Below are positions 39,280 through 49,062 of a stretch of 64,000 nucleotides of DNA, piece after piece. Source of the stretch: Candidatus Nanopelagicus limnes. GTDB lineage: Bacteria > Actinomycetota > Actinomycetes > Nanopelagicales > Nanopelagicaceae. The notes under the pieces were generated by a model. It saw only the letters and a program-made list of their open reading frames with translations, was not told the origin of the DNA and did not search any database. Within the stretch, counting starts at the first letter, position 1; each line of letters starts with the position of its first letter. Position numbers and translations under genes: made by a program. Location of the stretch: NCBI RefSeq assembly GCF_002287885.2, contig NZ_CP016768.2:1054001-1118000 (forward strand), in the 5' to 3' direction.

Positions 39280-40073
39280 TAGTTAGCTCCGCTCTCAGTA
39301 GGAGTCACAGCAGAATCAGCTGCGGCAGCACGCTCAGCAACAGTGGTTGTTGTTACCTCACCACGTGGTGCGCGTGGTGCGCGGTTTGTCCGATTTGGTT
39401 TTGGAGCTTTTGCAGCAGCTAAAGCTGAAGCAGCACGCTCGGCGCGAGATTCAATAACCTCACCCTTATAAATCCAAACCTTAACTCCTAAGCGACCAAA
39501 TGTTGTGTGCGCTTCTGCAAAACCGTAATCAATATCAGCACGAAGAGTATGTAGTGGAACTCTGCCCTCACGATAGAACTCAGAACGGCTCATTTCAGCT
39601 CCGCCAAGACGACCACCGCACTGCACACGAATTCCTTCTGCTCCTGCTTTTAATGCAGTTTGCATTCCCTTACGCATCGCACGACGGAATGAAACACGAG
39701 CTGCTAATTGCTCAGCAATTCCTTGGGCTACTAATTGCGCATCAGTTTCAGGATTCTTAACTTCAAGAATATTTAATTGAACCTGCTTACCAGTTAGGTT
39801 TTCTAGATCAATTCGAAGCTTGTCTGCCTCTTGACCACGACGACCAATAACAATTCCAGGACGAGCAGTAAATAGATCGATTCGAACCTTTTCACGTGTT
39901 CGCTCAATCTCAATTTTAGATACGCCAGCTCTTTCCATCTTCTTAGCCATAAGCTTTCGAATCAGGATGTCCTCTTTAACATAGGCACCGTAAAGTTTGT
40001 CGGCATACCAACGTGATTTGAAATCAGTTGTAATTCCAAGACGGAAGCCGTGTGGATTTATCTTTTGACCCAT
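39279..40073 (-). CDS. rpsC: 30S ribosomal protein S3
   Basis: mRNA-entry-channel protein with helicase role, 264 residues. [20 protein letters not shown] start, KH domain with [19 protein letters not shown], and [15 protein letters not shown]-type sequence ([16 protein letters not shown]). A 45-residue Ala/Pro/Arg tail ([17 protein letters not shown]) extends the C-terminus, as in other actinobacteria. Confidence 0.98.
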   Translation of the reverse strand: MGQKINPHGFRLGITTDFKSRWYADKLYGAYVKEDILIRKLMAKKMERAGVSKIEIERTREKVRIDLFTARPGIVIGRRGQEADKLRIDLENLTGKQVQLNILEVKNPETDAQLVAQGIAEQLAARVSFRRAMRKGMQTALKAGAEGIRVQCGGRLGGAEMSRSEFYREGRVPLHTLRADIDYGFAEAHTTFGRLGVKVWIYKGEVIESRAERAASALAAAKAPKPNRTNRAPRAPRGEVTTTTVAERAAAADSAVTPTESGAN

Positions 40074-40652
40074 TTACTCGGCCTTCCCTTTAGATGCAGC
40101 CTTTTTGGCTGGTGCTTTTTTAGCAGTTGCCTTTTTAGCCACTGCCTTCTTTGCTACTGGCTTTTCAGATAATGAATCAGCTGCCTTACTTGGCGCAGCC
40201 TTATCAACAATTATCGCCGGCTTTCTTAGTGCCTTTGGCTTTTGCATCTGTGAAGCTTTCAAATTCTTATTTGTACGAAGGTTCTTATCATCAGATAGAA
40301 CAACAGTTACCTGGGATGATCTCTTATTGATTGCAAAGCCGCGGCCTTGTGCACGTGGACGGTAGCGCTTCATAGTGAAGCCTTCATCAACTAATGCTTC
40401 AACAACCCAAAGCTCAGATGCATCTCGAAGTGATGGATTCTTTTGCTTTGCATTTGCTACGGCGGAGGCAATTAATGAATAAATCGCAGCGCCCAGCTCT
40501 GGCTGGTTAGCAAACTTCATCATGTTAAGTGCTTCATCAGCACGCTTGCCACGAACAAGATTTACAACACGACGTGCTTTTTGTGGTGTGGAGCGGAAGT
40601 CACGCAAAACTGCGCGTGAAATTATCGCCGAGGTAGTATCGATGTTACTCAC
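40074..40652 (-). CDS. rplV: 50S ribosomal protein L22 with Ala/Lys tail
   Basis: Exit-tunnel protein whose loop lines the constriction. 192 residues: core ([46 protein letters not shown], parts) plus about 60 extra residues ending in repeated AKKA units ([19 protein letters not shown]). The start is GTG at 40652, overlapping the rpsS stop as GTGAGTAA, the same junction seen between alr and livG. Confidence 0.97.
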   Translation of the reverse strand: MSNIDTTSAIISRAVLRDFRSTPQKARRVVNLVRGKRADEALNMMKFANQPELGAAIYSLIASAVANAKQKNPSLRDASELWVVEALVDEGFTMKRYRPRAQGRGFAINKRSSQVTVVLSDDKNLRTNKNLKASQMQKPKALRKPAIIVDKAAPSKAADSLSEKPVAKKAVAKKATAKKAPAKKAASKGKAE

Positions 40653-40929
40653 TTACTACCGCCTTTCCATCAGCACGAGAGTGACCTTTGAAGGTACGAG
40701 TTGGTGAAAACTCACCAAGCTTGTGACCGATCATTGCTTCGGTAACAAAAACTGGCACATGCTTGCGACCATCATGAACTGCAATGGTGTGACCAATCAT
40801 GTCTGGTGTAATCATTGAGCGACGTGACCAAGTTTTAATAACATTCTTAGTGTTCTTCGCATTTTGTTCCTCTACCTTTTTAGATAGATGAAGATCAACG
40901 AAAGGACCCTTCTTTAAACTACGTGGCAT
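40645..40929 (-). CDS. rpsS: 30S ribosomal protein S19
   Basis: 94 residues, usual length; [41 protein letters not shown] and [20 protein letters not shown] (with partial reads). Forms the S13-S19 head complex. 14 bp after rplB. Confidence 0.98.
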   Translation of the reverse strand: MPRSLKKGPFVDLHLSKKVEEQNAKNTKNVIKTWSRRSMITPDMIGHTIAVHDGRKHVPVFVTEAMIGHKLGEFSPTRTFKGHSRADGKAVVSE

Positions 40930-40943
40930 CTTAAGATCCCCCC

Positions 40944-41777
40944 TTATCTCTTCTTATTGGACTTGCGACGACGGACAATTAAAGAATCACTAGCCTTCTT
41001 TTTACGAGTGCGCTTTTCAGGTAGACCCCAAGGTGAAACTGGGTGACGACCACCAGAAGTTTTACCTTCACCACCACCATGTGGGTGATCAACTGGGTTC
41101 ATAACAACACCACGAACAGATGGGCGCTTGCCCTTCCATCGCATACGTCCAGCTTTTCCATAATTTCTATTTGATTGTTCAGCATTACCAACTGTGCCAA
41201 CAGTTGCACGGCAACGAACATCAACATTTCTAATTTCACCTGATGGCATACGAAGTTGTGCGTATGGTCCATCTTTTGCAACTAGCTGAACTGCAGATCC
41301 AGCAGAGCGACCAATCTTGGCGCCACCACCTGGACGAAGTTCAATTGCATGAATCATTGTTCCAACTGGAATATTACGAAGTGGCAAGTTATTGCCTGGC
41401 TTAATATCAGCTGAAGCTCCGTTTTCAATTGCCGCACCTTGAGTTAAGCCCTCTGGTGCAATGATGTAACGCTTCTCGCCATCGGCAAAGTGAAGCAATG
41501 CAATGTTTGCAGTTCGGTTTGGATCGTATTCAATTTGAGCAACCTTTGCTGGAACACCATCTTTATCATTACGAACAAAATCAATTAAACGATAGGCGCG
41601 CTTATGTCCGCCACCTTGATGGCGCATAGTTACTCGACCAGTTGCGTTACGGCCACCCTTGGAATTAATTGGGCGAACTAAAGATTTCTCTGGCTTTTGA
41701 CGAGTGATCTCTTCAAAATCAGGAACGCTTGCTCCGCGCTGACCAGGTGTGGTCGGCTTGAGATTACGCAGTGCCAT
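40944..41777 (-). CDS. rplB: 50S ribosomal protein L2
   Basis: 277 residues; required for peptidyl transferase assembly and subunit joining. [39 protein letters not shown] (parts) and the C-terminal [20 protein letters not shown] with its conserved histidines. Between rplW and rpsS as in the S10 operon. Confidence 0.98.
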   Translation of the reverse strand: MALRNLKPTTPGQRGASVPDFEEITRQKPEKSLVRPINSKGGRNATGRVTMRHQGGGHKRAYRLIDFVRNDKDGVPAKVAQIEYDPNRTANIALLHFADGEKRYIIAPEGLTQGAAIENGASADIKPGNNLPLRNIPVGTMIHAIELRPGGGAKIGRSAGSAVQLVAKDGPYAQLRMPSGEIRNVDVRCRATVGTVGNAEQSNRNYGKAGRMRWKGKRPSVRGVVMNPVDHPHGGGEGKTSGGRHPVSPWGLPEKRTRKKKASDSLIVRRRKSNKKR

Positions 41778-41816
41778 TTATCTTCTCCCTATTCCTAATT
41801 AAGTCCCAATCTCCGC

Positions 41817-42110
41817 TTAGGAGACCGGTCCTCCAAAGATGTCGATCCGTTGTCCGGCTGCCACGTGCACAATTGCACGCTTTGTATCTTTACGCTTTCC
41901 AAAACCGATTGCAGTTCGCTTGCGCTTACCCTCACGGTTCATGGTGTTAACACTTAATACCTTTACGCCAAAAACTTTTTCAACTGCAATCTTGATCTCA
42001 GTTTTATTCGCATCCGGAGCTACTAAGAATGTGTACTTATTGCCATCTAGCAATGAGTAAGACTTCTCAGAAACCACTGGTGCTAGTAATACATCGCGAT
42101 AGTTTTTCAT
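41817..42110 (-). CDS. rplW: 50S ribosomal protein L23
   Basis: 97 residues; docking site for trigger factor and SRP at the exit tunnel. [44 protein letters not shown] (parts), [16 protein letters not shown] overlaps the rplD stop by 4 bp. Confidence 0.98.
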   Translation of the reverse strand: MKNYRDVLLAPVVSEKSYSLLDGNKYTFLVAPDANKTEIKIAVEKVFGVKVLSVNTMNREGKRKRTAIGFGKRKDTKRAIVHVAAGQRIDIFGGPVS

Positions 42111-42784
42111 GCAGATACTCCTACTTCACTCTCACGGGCAACCGCAGTTGCACCTTTGCCAGTTGCAGGACCTGCAATAAAGTCACGAAGAGCACCCTCA
42201 GAGAAAATCACATCATCGGAAACTAAAACATCGTAGGCATTTAATTGATCATTAACGATTAAGTGCAGATCATCATGATTTCTAAGAGCAAGCCAAGCTG
42301 CATTCTCAGTTCGTGATAACACAACTAACAAATTCTTACGATCAGAAAATTGGCGAACTGCATTAATGGCAGCCTTAGTTGTAGTTGCCTCCACAATTCC
42401 ACTAACTGCATGGATGCGAGAAGCGCGTTGGCGATCTGAAAGAACACCCTTAAGCGCTGCTGCAATCATTTTCTTTGGTGTGCGTTGGTCATACTTACGA
42501 GGTACTGGACCATGTGCTACTCCACCATGACGTTGGTTTGGTGAACGAGTTGAACCCTGACGAGCGCGACCAGTTCCCTTTTGCTTAAATGGCTTCTTTC
42601 CACCACCAGAAACTTCACCACGGTTTTTAGTCTTGTGAGTTCCAGCGCGAGCTGCTGCTAATTGCGCAACGACTACTTGGTGAATTAATGGCACATTTGC
42701 CTGCACATCAAATATTGCTGCTGGCAGATCAATTGAACCAGTTGCTTTACCAGCAATATCTTTAACTTCAATCTTTAATGACAT
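42107..42784 (-). CDS. rplD: 50S ribosomal protein L4
   Basis: 225 residues. The exit-tunnel loop is clear: [20 protein letters not shown], then [27 protein letters not shown] (parts). In E. coli L4 represses the S10 operon; no S10-leader of that class is obvious here, though a long hairpin lies upstream of rpsJ. One-base overlap with rplC. Confidence 0.98.
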   Translation of the reverse strand: MSLKIEVKDIAGKATGSIDLPAAIFDVQANVPLIHQVVVAQLAAARAGTHKTKNRGEVSGGGKKPFKQKGTGRARQGSTRSPNQRHGGVAHGPVPRKYDQRTPKKMIAAALKGVLSDRQRASRIHAVSGIVEATTTKAAINAVRQFSDRKNLLVVLSRTENAAWLALRNHDDLHLIVNDQLNAYDVLVSDDVIFSEGALRDFIAGPATGKGATAVARESEVGVSA

Positions 42785-43479
42785 TAGGCACCAACCTTTG
42801 TATCAACAGTTTCTGCCGCAGTCATCTTTGCTGCTGTACGAATAAATACTGTGGCACCAATTGCGCCAGGCACTGATCCACGAACTAAAATCTTGTTAGT
42901 TGTGGCATCAACTGAGTGCACCAAAAGATTTTGTGTAGTAACAGTGTCAATACCCATTCGACCCATCATTCGCTTACCTTTAAACACGCGTCCTGGTGTA
43001 GTTCGGTTACCGATAGATCCTGACATACGGTGCTTCTTATCCACACCGTGGGCTGCGCCAATTCCAGAGAAACCATGGCGCTTCATAACACCAGCAGTTC
43101 CCTTACCTTTTGATGTACCAGTGGCATCAACAATCTCACCAGCTGCAAATACATCAGCCTTTAATTCTTGTCCTACTGAATAACCATCAGTTGAAGAAAT
43201 GCGAAGTTCAGCAACCTCAGCACGTGGTGTAACACCAGCCTTTGCAAACTGACCAGCAAGTGGCTTTGAAATTTTACGTGGCTCAATCGCACCAAATGCT
43301 AATTGCACAGCGGTGTAACCATCTTTTTCAAGAGTGCGGATTTGAGTAACAACACATGGGCCAGCCTCAATAACAGTTACTGGCACAATTTTATTTTGGG
43401 AATCAAAAACTTGAGTCATGCCCAGCTTCGTACCCAAGATGCCTTTAATGGCAGATGATCTTGATTGCGTAGTTGTCAT
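42784..43479 (-). CDS. rplC: 50S ribosomal protein L3
   Basis: 231 residues with a short N-terminal extension before [35 protein letters not shown] and [21 protein letters not shown] (parts) form the arm reaching the peptidyl transferase centre. 12 bp after rpsJ. Confidence 0.98.
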   Translation of the reverse strand: MTTTQSRSSAIKGILGTKLGMTQVFDSQNKIVPVTVIEAGPCVVTQIRTLEKDGYTAVQLAFGAIEPRKISKPLAGQFAKAGVTPRAEVAELRISSTDGYSVGQELKADVFAAGEIVDATGTSKGKGTAGVMKRHGFSGIGAAHGVDKKHRMSGSIGNRTTPGRVFKGKRMMGRMGIDTVTTQNLLVHSVDATTNKILVRGSVPGAIGATVFIRTAAKMTAAETVDTKVGA

Positions 43480-43491
43480 TTTTATATTCCC

Positions 43492-43800
43492 TTAGAGCTT
43501 GATCTCAATGTCAACGCCAGCTGGTAAATCAAGACGCATCAATGAATCAACAGTTTTAGGTGTTGGATCGATGATGTCGATTAGGCGCTTATGTGTGCGC
43601 ATCTCGAAGTGCTCGCGGCTATCTTTATATTTGTGTGGAGAGCGAATAACACAGTAAGTGTTTTTCTCAGTAGGCAGCGGAACTGGGCCTGCGACGGTAG
43701 CACCAGTGCGCTCAACAGTTTCAACGATTTTCTTCGCTGAAGTGTCAATCACCTCGTGGTCATACGCCTTAAGCCTAATGCGGATCTTTTGTCCGGCCAT
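43492..43800 (-). CDS. rpsJ: 30S ribosomal protein S10 / NusE
   Basis: 102 residues, usual length; [40 protein letters not shown], and [20 protein letters not shown]. Also acts as NusE in antitermination and couples to NusG. First gene of the S10 operon. Good Shine-Dalgarno (GAAGGAGAAGC). Confidence 0.98.
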   Translation of the reverse strand: MAGQKIRIRLKAYDHEVIDTSAKKIVETVERTGATVAGPVPLPTEKNTYCVIRSPHKYKDSREHFEMRTHKRLIDIIDPTPKTVDSLMRLDLPAGVDIEIKL

Positions 43801-43840
43801 TTTGCTTCTCCTTCTTCGTTTACTAGTTAAATCTTTTTAG

Positions 43841-43878
43841 TTATTTCTGGGCCACTATTTAAAGCAGCCCAGAAATAA
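43841..43878 (-). terminator. Long hairpin between tuf and rpsJ
   Basis: Perfect 12-bp stem (minus-strand TTATTTCTGGGC, 43878-43867, with GCCCAGAAATAA, 43852-43841) and 14-base loop, 14 bp after the tuf stop. Downstream on the minus strand is CTAAAAAG rather than a U-tract, so it may be a processing or stabilising structure or a factor-assisted terminator rather than a classical one. Confidence 0.5.
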
Positions 43879-43892
43879 TTCTTAGTTTTTTC

Positions 43893-45086
43893 TTACTTAA
43901 CGATCTTTGTTACGCGACCAGCGCCAACGGTGCGGCCACCTTCACGGATCGCAAAGCGAAGTCCCTCTTCCATCGCAACTGGCTGAATAAGAGTTACAGT
44001 CATAGCGGTGTTATCGCCAGGCATAACCATTTCAGTACCAGAAGGAAGTGTTACAACACCTGTTACATCCGTTGTACGGAAGTAGAACTGAGGACGGTAG
44101 TTGTTAAAGAATGGTGTGTGACGACCACCCTCATCCTTTGAAAGGATGTATGCAGAGGCTTCGAAATCTGTGTGAGGTGTAATTGACCCAGGCTTACAAA
44201 CAACCTGACCACGCTCAACATCTTCACGCTTAGTTCCACGAAGAAGTAGACCAACGTTTTCGCCAGCCTGACCCTCATCAAGTAACTTACGGAACATTTC
44301 AACGCCAGTAACAATTGTCTTTTGTGCATCTGGACGGATACCAACGATTTCAACCTCTTCGTTGACCTTAACAATTCCGCGCTCGATACGACCAGTAACA
44401 ACAGTTCCGCGACCAGTAATTGTAAATACATCTTCTACTGGCATTAGGAATGGCTTATCGGTTTCACGCTCTGGTTGTGGAATGAAGCTATCAACTTGAT
44501 TCATCAACTCAAGCAGCGCATCTACCCACTTCTGGTCACCCTCAAGTGCCTTAAGTGCTGAAATGCGAACGATTGGGGTTGTATCTCCTGGGAACTCATA
44601 CTTGTTTAGAAGTTCACGAACTTCCATTTCAACAAGCTCAAGAATTTCAGCATCATCAACCATGTCTGACTTGTTTAATGCAACAACGATTGAAGGAACG
44701 CCTACCTGACGAGCAAGTAGTACGTGCTCCTTAGTTTGTGGCATTGGACCATCAGTTGCAGCTACTACCAAAATTGCGCCGTCCATCTGTGCTGCACCAG
44801 TGATCATGTTCTTGATGTAGTCAGCGTGTCCTGGACAGTCAACGTGTGCGTAGTGACGCTTCTCTGTTTGGTACTCAATGTGTGCGATAGAAATAGTAAT
44901 ACCGCGTTGACGCTCTTCCGGCGCCTTATCAATTTGATCAAAATTCATCAGCGGATTTACATCCGGGAACTTGTCATGAAGCACCTTGGAAATTGCCGCA
45001 GTAAGAGTTGTCTTACCGTGGTCAATGTGACCGATGGTGCCGATGTTTACGTGCGGTTTGGTCCGCTCGAACTTCGCCTTTGTCAC
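43893..45086 (-). CDS. tuf: Elongation factor Tu
   Basis: GTPase delivering aminoacyl-tRNA; 397 residues. G1 GHIDHGKT at 19-26, G3 DCPGH at 83-87, G4 NKSD at 138-141 (most bacteria have NKCD or NKVD). Domains II and III are complete, ending [11 protein letters not shown]. Start GTG at 45086 behind GGAGGAAAAA. Last gene of the str operon. Confidence 0.98.
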   Translation of the reverse strand: MTKAKFERTKPHVNIGTIGHIDHGKTTLTAAISKVLHDKFPDVNPLMNFDQIDKAPEERQRGITISIAHIEYQTEKRHYAHVDCPGHADYIKNMITGAAQMDGAILVVAATDGPMPQTKEHVLLARQVGVPSIVVALNKSDMVDDAEILELVEMEVRELLNKYEFPGDTTPIVRISALKALEGDQKWVDALLELMNQVDSFIPQPERETDKPFLMPVEDVFTITGRGTVVTGRIERGIVKVNEEVEIVGIRPDAQKTIVTGVEMFRKLLDEGQAGENVGLLLRGTKREDVERGQVVCKPGSITPHTDFEASAYILSKDEGGRHTPFFNNYRPQFYFRTTDVTGVVTLPSGTEMVMPGDNTAMTVTLIQPVAMEEGLRFAIREGGRTVGAGRVTKIVK

Positions 45087-45147
45087 TTTTTCCTCCTGTT
45101 TTAGCTGTTAGTAGTTATTTCGGATTTTCGCTCTGGTCGTTGCGGTT

Positions 45148-47250
45148 TTACTCGCCGCGAACCTTTGCAATGATTTCTTTCGATACCGCTTGTGGAACTT
45201 CGGCATACGAATCAAATTGCATGCTGTAGCTCGCGCGACCTTGTGTCCTGCTGCGAAGATCTCCGACGTAGCCGAACATCTCTGACAGTGGCACTGTTGC
45301 CTTAACAATCCGGGCACCTGACCGCTCATCCATGGCCAAGATTTGACCACGACGACTATTAATGTCACCGATGACATCACCCATGAAATCTTCAGGGGTA
45401 ATAACTTCGACCGACATAACTGGTTCCAGCAGAACAGGACCAGCAAGTTTTGCTGCTTCCTTAAATGCTGCGATTCCAGCAATCTTGAAGGCCAACTCTG
45501 ATGAGTCAACATCATGGTAGGCACCATCAAGAAGAGTTACTTTCACATCAACTAATGGATAACCAGCAAGTGGTCCACTAGCGAGTGCTTCCTGGCAACC
45601 ATCATCAACAGATGGGATGTACTCCTTAGGAATACGACCGCCAGTGATCTTGTTTACGAATTCATAAGGATTTTCAGAACCGGTTGGAAGTGGCTCTACT
45701 GAAATCTGAATCTTTGCAAACTGTCCAGAACCACCAGATTGCTTCTTGTGGGTGTAGTCATAACGAGAAACTGTTTTGCGAAGAGTTTCGCGGTATGCCA
45801 CCTGTGGCTTACCAACATTTGCCTCTACTTTAAATTCACGCTTCATACGGTCAACTAAAATTTCTAAGTGAAGCTCTCCCATTCCAGAAATAATTGTCTG
45901 GCCAGTTTCTTCATCTGATTTAACATGGAAGGTTGGATCTTCTTCAGCTAATGATTGAATTGCAACGCCAAGTTTTTCTTGATCTGCCTTGGTCTTAGGT
46001 TCGATAGCTACTGAGATAACTGGAGCTGGGAAATCCATTGATTCTAGAATTACTGGTTTATCAACATCACATAATGTTTCACCGGTGGTGGTGTCCTTAA
46101 GACCCATAACCGCAATAATCATTCCGGCGCCGGCTGATTCCATCTCCTCACGCTTGTTAGCGTGCATCTGATAAATCTTTCCAATTCTTTCTTTTCTATC
46201 TTTAGTTGAGTTAAGTACTGCAGTTCCAGCTGTTAGTGAGCCGGAGTAAATCCGAACGAAAGTTAACTTACCTAGATGGGGATCTCGCATAATTTTAAAA
46301 GCAAGGGCTGAGAACGGCTCATCATTTTTTGGTTGACGTTCAATTTCAACTGTTGGATCTCCTTGCTTGTGTCCAACAATTGCTTTTACATCAAGTGGGC
46401 TTGGTAGGTAACGATTTACCGCATCAAGCATTGGCTGCACACCCTTGTTCTTAAATGCAGAACCAGTAAGAACTGGTGTTGCTTTGTCTGCAAGGGTTGC
46501 GCGACGGATTCCAGCAATAATTTCTTCTTCAGTTAACTCAGCACCCTCAAGGTACTTCTCCATTACAACATCATCGCAATCAGCAAGGGTCTCAAGTAAT
46601 TCATGACGTGCTTGCTTTGCTTTCTCAGCTAAGTTAGCTGGGATCTCTTCAATTAAATAATCTTCACCCTTCTTAGTCTCACCCGGCCAAACAAGTGCCT
46701 TCATTGCAACTAAATCCACAACGCCAGAGAAATCACCTTCTGCGCCAATTGGAATCTGTAGTACTAGTGGTGTGGCATTAAGACGTGACTTGATCATGTC
46801 TACGCAACGATCAAATGATGCACCGGTTCTATCTAACTTATTAACAAAACAAATGCGAGGAACGTTATAACGATCTGCTTGACGCCAAACTGTTTCAGAT
46901 TGTGGCTCAACACCAGCAACACCATCAAATACTGCAACTGCGCCATCTAGTACTCGAAGAGAACGTTCTACCTCAACAGTGAAATCTACGTGGCCAGGTG
47001 TATCAATGATGTTAATCATGTGATCTTTCCAATGGCAGGTCGTTGCTGCAGATGTAATAGTGATTCCACGCTCTTGCTCTTGTTCCATCCAGTCCATAGT
47101 GGCTGCGCCCTCATGAACCTCACCAATTTTGTAATTGATTCCGGTGTAGAAAAGAATTCGCTCAGTTGTCGTAGTTTTACCCGCGTCAATGTGAGCCATG
47201 ATTCCAATATTGCGAACCTTGGCTAGATCAATTGCGGTTGCAACTGTCAT
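45148..47250 (-). CDS. fusA: Elongation factor G
   Basis: Translocation GTPase, 700 residues, five domains. G1 AHIDAGKT at 19-26, [17 protein letters not shown], and domain IV/V sequences [27 protein letters not shown]-type ([20 protein letters not shown]) and [19 protein letters not shown]. Lies 29 bp after rpsG and 61 bp before tuf. Confidence 0.98.
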   Translation of the reverse strand: MTVATAIDLAKVRNIGIMAHIDAGKTTTTERILFYTGINYKIGEVHEGAATMDWMEQEQERGITITSAATTCHWKDHMINIIDTPGHVDFTVEVERSLRVLDGAVAVFDGVAGVEPQSETVWRQADRYNVPRICFVNKLDRTGASFDRCVDMIKSRLNATPLVLQIPIGAEGDFSGVVDLVAMKALVWPGETKKGEDYLIEEIPANLAEKAKQARHELLETLADCDDVVMEKYLEGAELTEEEIIAGIRRATLADKATPVLTGSAFKNKGVQPMLDAVNRYLPSPLDVKAIVGHKQGDPTVEIERQPKNDEPFSALAFKIMRDPHLGKLTFVRIYSGSLTAGTAVLNSTKDRKERIGKIYQMHANKREEMESAGAGMIIAVMGLKDTTTGETLCDVDKPVILESMDFPAPVISVAIEPKTKADQEKLGVAIQSLAEEDPTFHVKSDEETGQTIISGMGELHLEILVDRMKREFKVEANVGKPQVAYRETLRKTVSRYDYTHKKQSGGSGQFAKIQISVEPLPTGSENPYEFVNKITGGRIPKEYIPSVDDGCQEALASGPLAGYPLVDVKVTLLDGAYHDVDSSELAFKIAGIAAFKEAAKLAGPVLLEPVMSVEVITPEDFMGDVIGDINSRRGQILAMDERSGARIVKATVPLSEMFGYVGDLRSRTQGRASYSMQFDSYAEVPQAVSKEIIAKVRGE

Positions 47251-47279
47251 TTTCTTCTCTTCTCCCGTTTTCTCTTTTA

Positions 47280-47750
47280 TTACCAGCGATAGTGAGCAAA
47301 CGCCTTGTTTGCTTCAGCCATTTTGTGGGTGTCTTCGCGCTTTTTAACCGCTGCGCCTAAGCCATTGCTAGCATCAATTAATTCATTACCTAAACGCTCA
47401 GCCATTGATTTCTCACGGCGCTCTCTTGAATTATCAACAATCCAACGAAGACCAAGAGCTAATGCTCTAGCTGGCTTTACCTCAACTGGTACTTGATAAG
47501 TTGCACCACCCACACGACGGGAGCGAACTTCAACAGTTGGCTTTACGTTATCTAATGCACGCTTTAACACAATTACTGGATCACCACTTGTCTTTGCGCG
47601 GCAGCTCTCAAGTGCGCCATAAACAATAGCTTCAGCAGTTGAACGCTTACCATGCATCAAAATCTTATTAATTAAAGATGTAACGACAGGAGAGCTGTAT
47701 ACAGGATCTGCAACAACAGGATCTTTTGCGACCGGGCCTTTACGTGGCAT
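47280..47750 (-). CDS. rpsG: 30S ribosomal protein S7
   Basis: 156 residues; [18 protein letters not shown] start, [18 protein letters not shown], and [22 protein letters not shown] (parts), C-terminal [13 protein letters not shown]. Nucleates head assembly; in E. coli it represses the str operon at the rpsL-rpsG junction, but here the two genes overlap by one base, leaving no such spacer. Confidence 0.98.
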   Translation of the reverse strand: MPRKGPVAKDPVVADPVYSSPVVTSLINKILMHGKRSTAEAIVYGALESCRAKTSGDPVIVLKRALDNVKPTVEVRSRRVGGATYQVPVEVKPARALALGLRWIVDNSRERREKSMAERLGNELIDASNGLGAAVKKREDTHKMAEANKAFAHYRW

Positions 47751-48124
47751 TACTTCTTCTCCTTCTTTGCACCATAACGTGAACGTGATTGCTTACGATC
47801 TTTAACACCTTGGGTATCAAGGGAGCCACGTACAATTTTGTAACGAACACCAGGTAGATCTTTAACACGACCGCCACGAACTAAAACAATTGAGTGCTCT
47901 TGCAAGTTATGTCCTTCACCAGGAATGTATGCAGTTACTTCCATGCCACTTGTTAGACGTACACGTGCAACTTTACGAAGCGCAGAGTTTGGCTTCTTAG
48001 GTGTAGTTGTATAAACACGTGTGCAAACGCCACGACGTTGCGGGCTACCTTTTAGTGCAGGTGTGCTCGTCTTATCTGTCTTCTCGGCGCGACCCTTTCG
48101 GACCAGCTGCTGAATTGTTGGCAC
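47750..48124 (-). CDS. rpsL: 30S ribosomal protein S12
   Basis: Decoding-centre protein, 124 residues: [33 protein letters not shown] with Lys43, and [14 protein letters not shown], i.e. the unmutated streptomycin-sensitive type sequence. Start is GTG at 48124 with AGGAGA six bases upstream. First gene of the str operon, with a long structured leader and a clear promoter. Confidence 0.98.
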   Translation of the reverse strand: MPTIQQLVRKGRAEKTDKTSTPALKGSPQRRGVCTRVYTTTPKKPNSALRKVARVRLTSGMEVTAYIPGEGHNLQEHSIVLVRGGRVKDLPGVRYKIVRGSLDTQGVKDRKQSRSRYGAKKEKK

Positions 48125-48303
48125 TACATCTCCTATAACTTGTAAGTTAATAAATAATTTTTAAATTATTTATCTAAACTTTTTTCTCACTTATTAACCA
48201 CACTTTCCCGACCCACGAGGTCGGGCGTGTTGCCCATTCCTTGCAGATCAGATGCAATCGAAATTGCATGTTTTAGTGCAGCTCCTAAGTTGAAAAGAGC
48301 AGG
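48125..48303 (-). promoter_or_regulatory. Structured 5' leader of the str operon
   Basis: From the predicted start near 48303 about 180 nt precede rpsL. Minus-strand hairpins are: ATGCAAT/ATTGCAT closed by a TTCG tetraloop (48269-48252); CCCGACC/GGTCGGG with a 5-base loop and an outer ACAC/GTGT (48230-48200); and an AT-rich 8-bp stem (48172-48151) about 27 nt before the GTG. No terminator U-tract follows. Likely a regulatory or stabilising leader; I recognise no named family. Confidence 0.55.
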
Positions 48304-48309
48304 ACGGGA

Positions 48310-48339
48310 AGGGTAGCCCAGTGCGAGGGCCCCGGTCAA
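48310..48339 (-). promoter_or_regulatory. Promoter of the rpsL-rpsG-fusA-tuf operon
   Basis: Minus-strand TTGACC (48339-48334), 18-bp spacer, TACCCT (48315-48310). The G/C-rich spacer and spacing resemble actinobacterial ribosomal promoters. It lies in the 299-bp divergent gap between rpsL and the hemolysin III gene. Confidence 0.75.
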
Positions 48340-48411
48340 AACGGTGCTTTTACTCCTACCCCCATCAATCTGCCTGCTGCGACACGCCGAAGGAAAAAGG
48401 CCCTAGCCACC

Positions 48412-48417
48412 TATGGT
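48412..48417 (+). promoter_or_regulatory. -10 element of a probable leaderless hemolysin III promoter
   Basis: TATGGT ends six bases before the GTG start at 48424, matching the spacing of leaderless actinobacterial promoters. No Shine-Dalgarno is present and no clear -35 is seen. Confidence 0.45.
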
Positions 48418-48423
48418 TAATAG

Positions 48424-49059
48424 GTGAAAAAGCCTAAATTGCGCGGGATTGTCCACTTAGTTATGTCACCACTTAGTTTGGTGGCTGGATTGACCTTAAT
48501 TACCTTGGCCGATGAGCTACGCGGGCGAATTACCTTAGGAATCTTCACCTTAACTGCAGTCACCTTATTCACCTGCAGCGCTTTGTATCACCGCATCGCT
48601 TGGAATGATAAAAACAAAGCTATCTGGCGCAGAATCGATCACTCAAATATTTCAATTCTAATTGCAGGCACCTACACGCCTTTTGCTGTGTATTTATTGG
48701 AACCAAATCAAACCAAGATCTTATTGATTGTCGCTTGGGGTGGAGCGCTGCTTAGCTCACTACTTAGAATTTTCTGGTTATCAGCACCGCGCTGGTTATA
48801 TGTCTCAGGCTATATCGCACTTGGTTGGGCTGCCGTAATTTATTTACCAGATTTCTTACAATCAGGTGGAGTAGCGATATTTGTACTTATCTTAATTGGT
48901 GGAGTTTTATACTCAGCAGGTGGTGTTATCTATGCCCTTAAAAAACCAAACTTTTCAATCAACTGGTTTGGTTTTCATGAACTATTTCACGCAATGACAG
49001 CAGCTGCCTTCATCTGCCATTTTATTGCTGGTGCGCTTACGGTATTTTTGAAAGGTTAA
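48424..49059 (+). CDS. Hemolysin III / PAQR-family membrane protein
   Basis: 211-residue, seven-segment membrane protein of the bacterial hemolysin III (YqfA/TrhA, PAQR) family. Family motifs are present: SALYHRIAW near 52-60, DHSNISILIAGTYTPF near 70-85, and FGFHELFHAMT with the conserved C-terminal histidines that bind metal. Proposed roles are membrane-lipid homeostasis or lipid hydrolase activity; haemolysis is not established. The GTG start lies six bases after a TATGGT -10. With the next gene, it is the only rightward unit in the 35-kb ribosomal block. Confidence 0.9.
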   Translation: MKKPKLRGIVHLVMSPLSLVAGLTLITLADELRGRITLGIFTLTAVTLFTCSALYHRIAWNDKNKAIWRRIDHSNISILIAGTYTPFAVYLLEPNQTKILLIVAWGGALLSSLLRIFWLSAPRWLYVSGYIALGWAAVIYLPDFLQSGGVAIFVLILIGGVLYSAGGVIYALKKPNFSINWFGFHELFHAMTAAAFICHFIAGALTVFLKG

Positions 49060-49062
49060 AAG

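Noticed and set aside
40074-40200. Ala/Lys repeats at the rplV C-terminus considered as a repeat expansion or frameshift
   Set aside because: Lys/Ala-rich tails on L22, S3 and L17 are common in actinobacterial ribosomal proteins and the frame ends normally.
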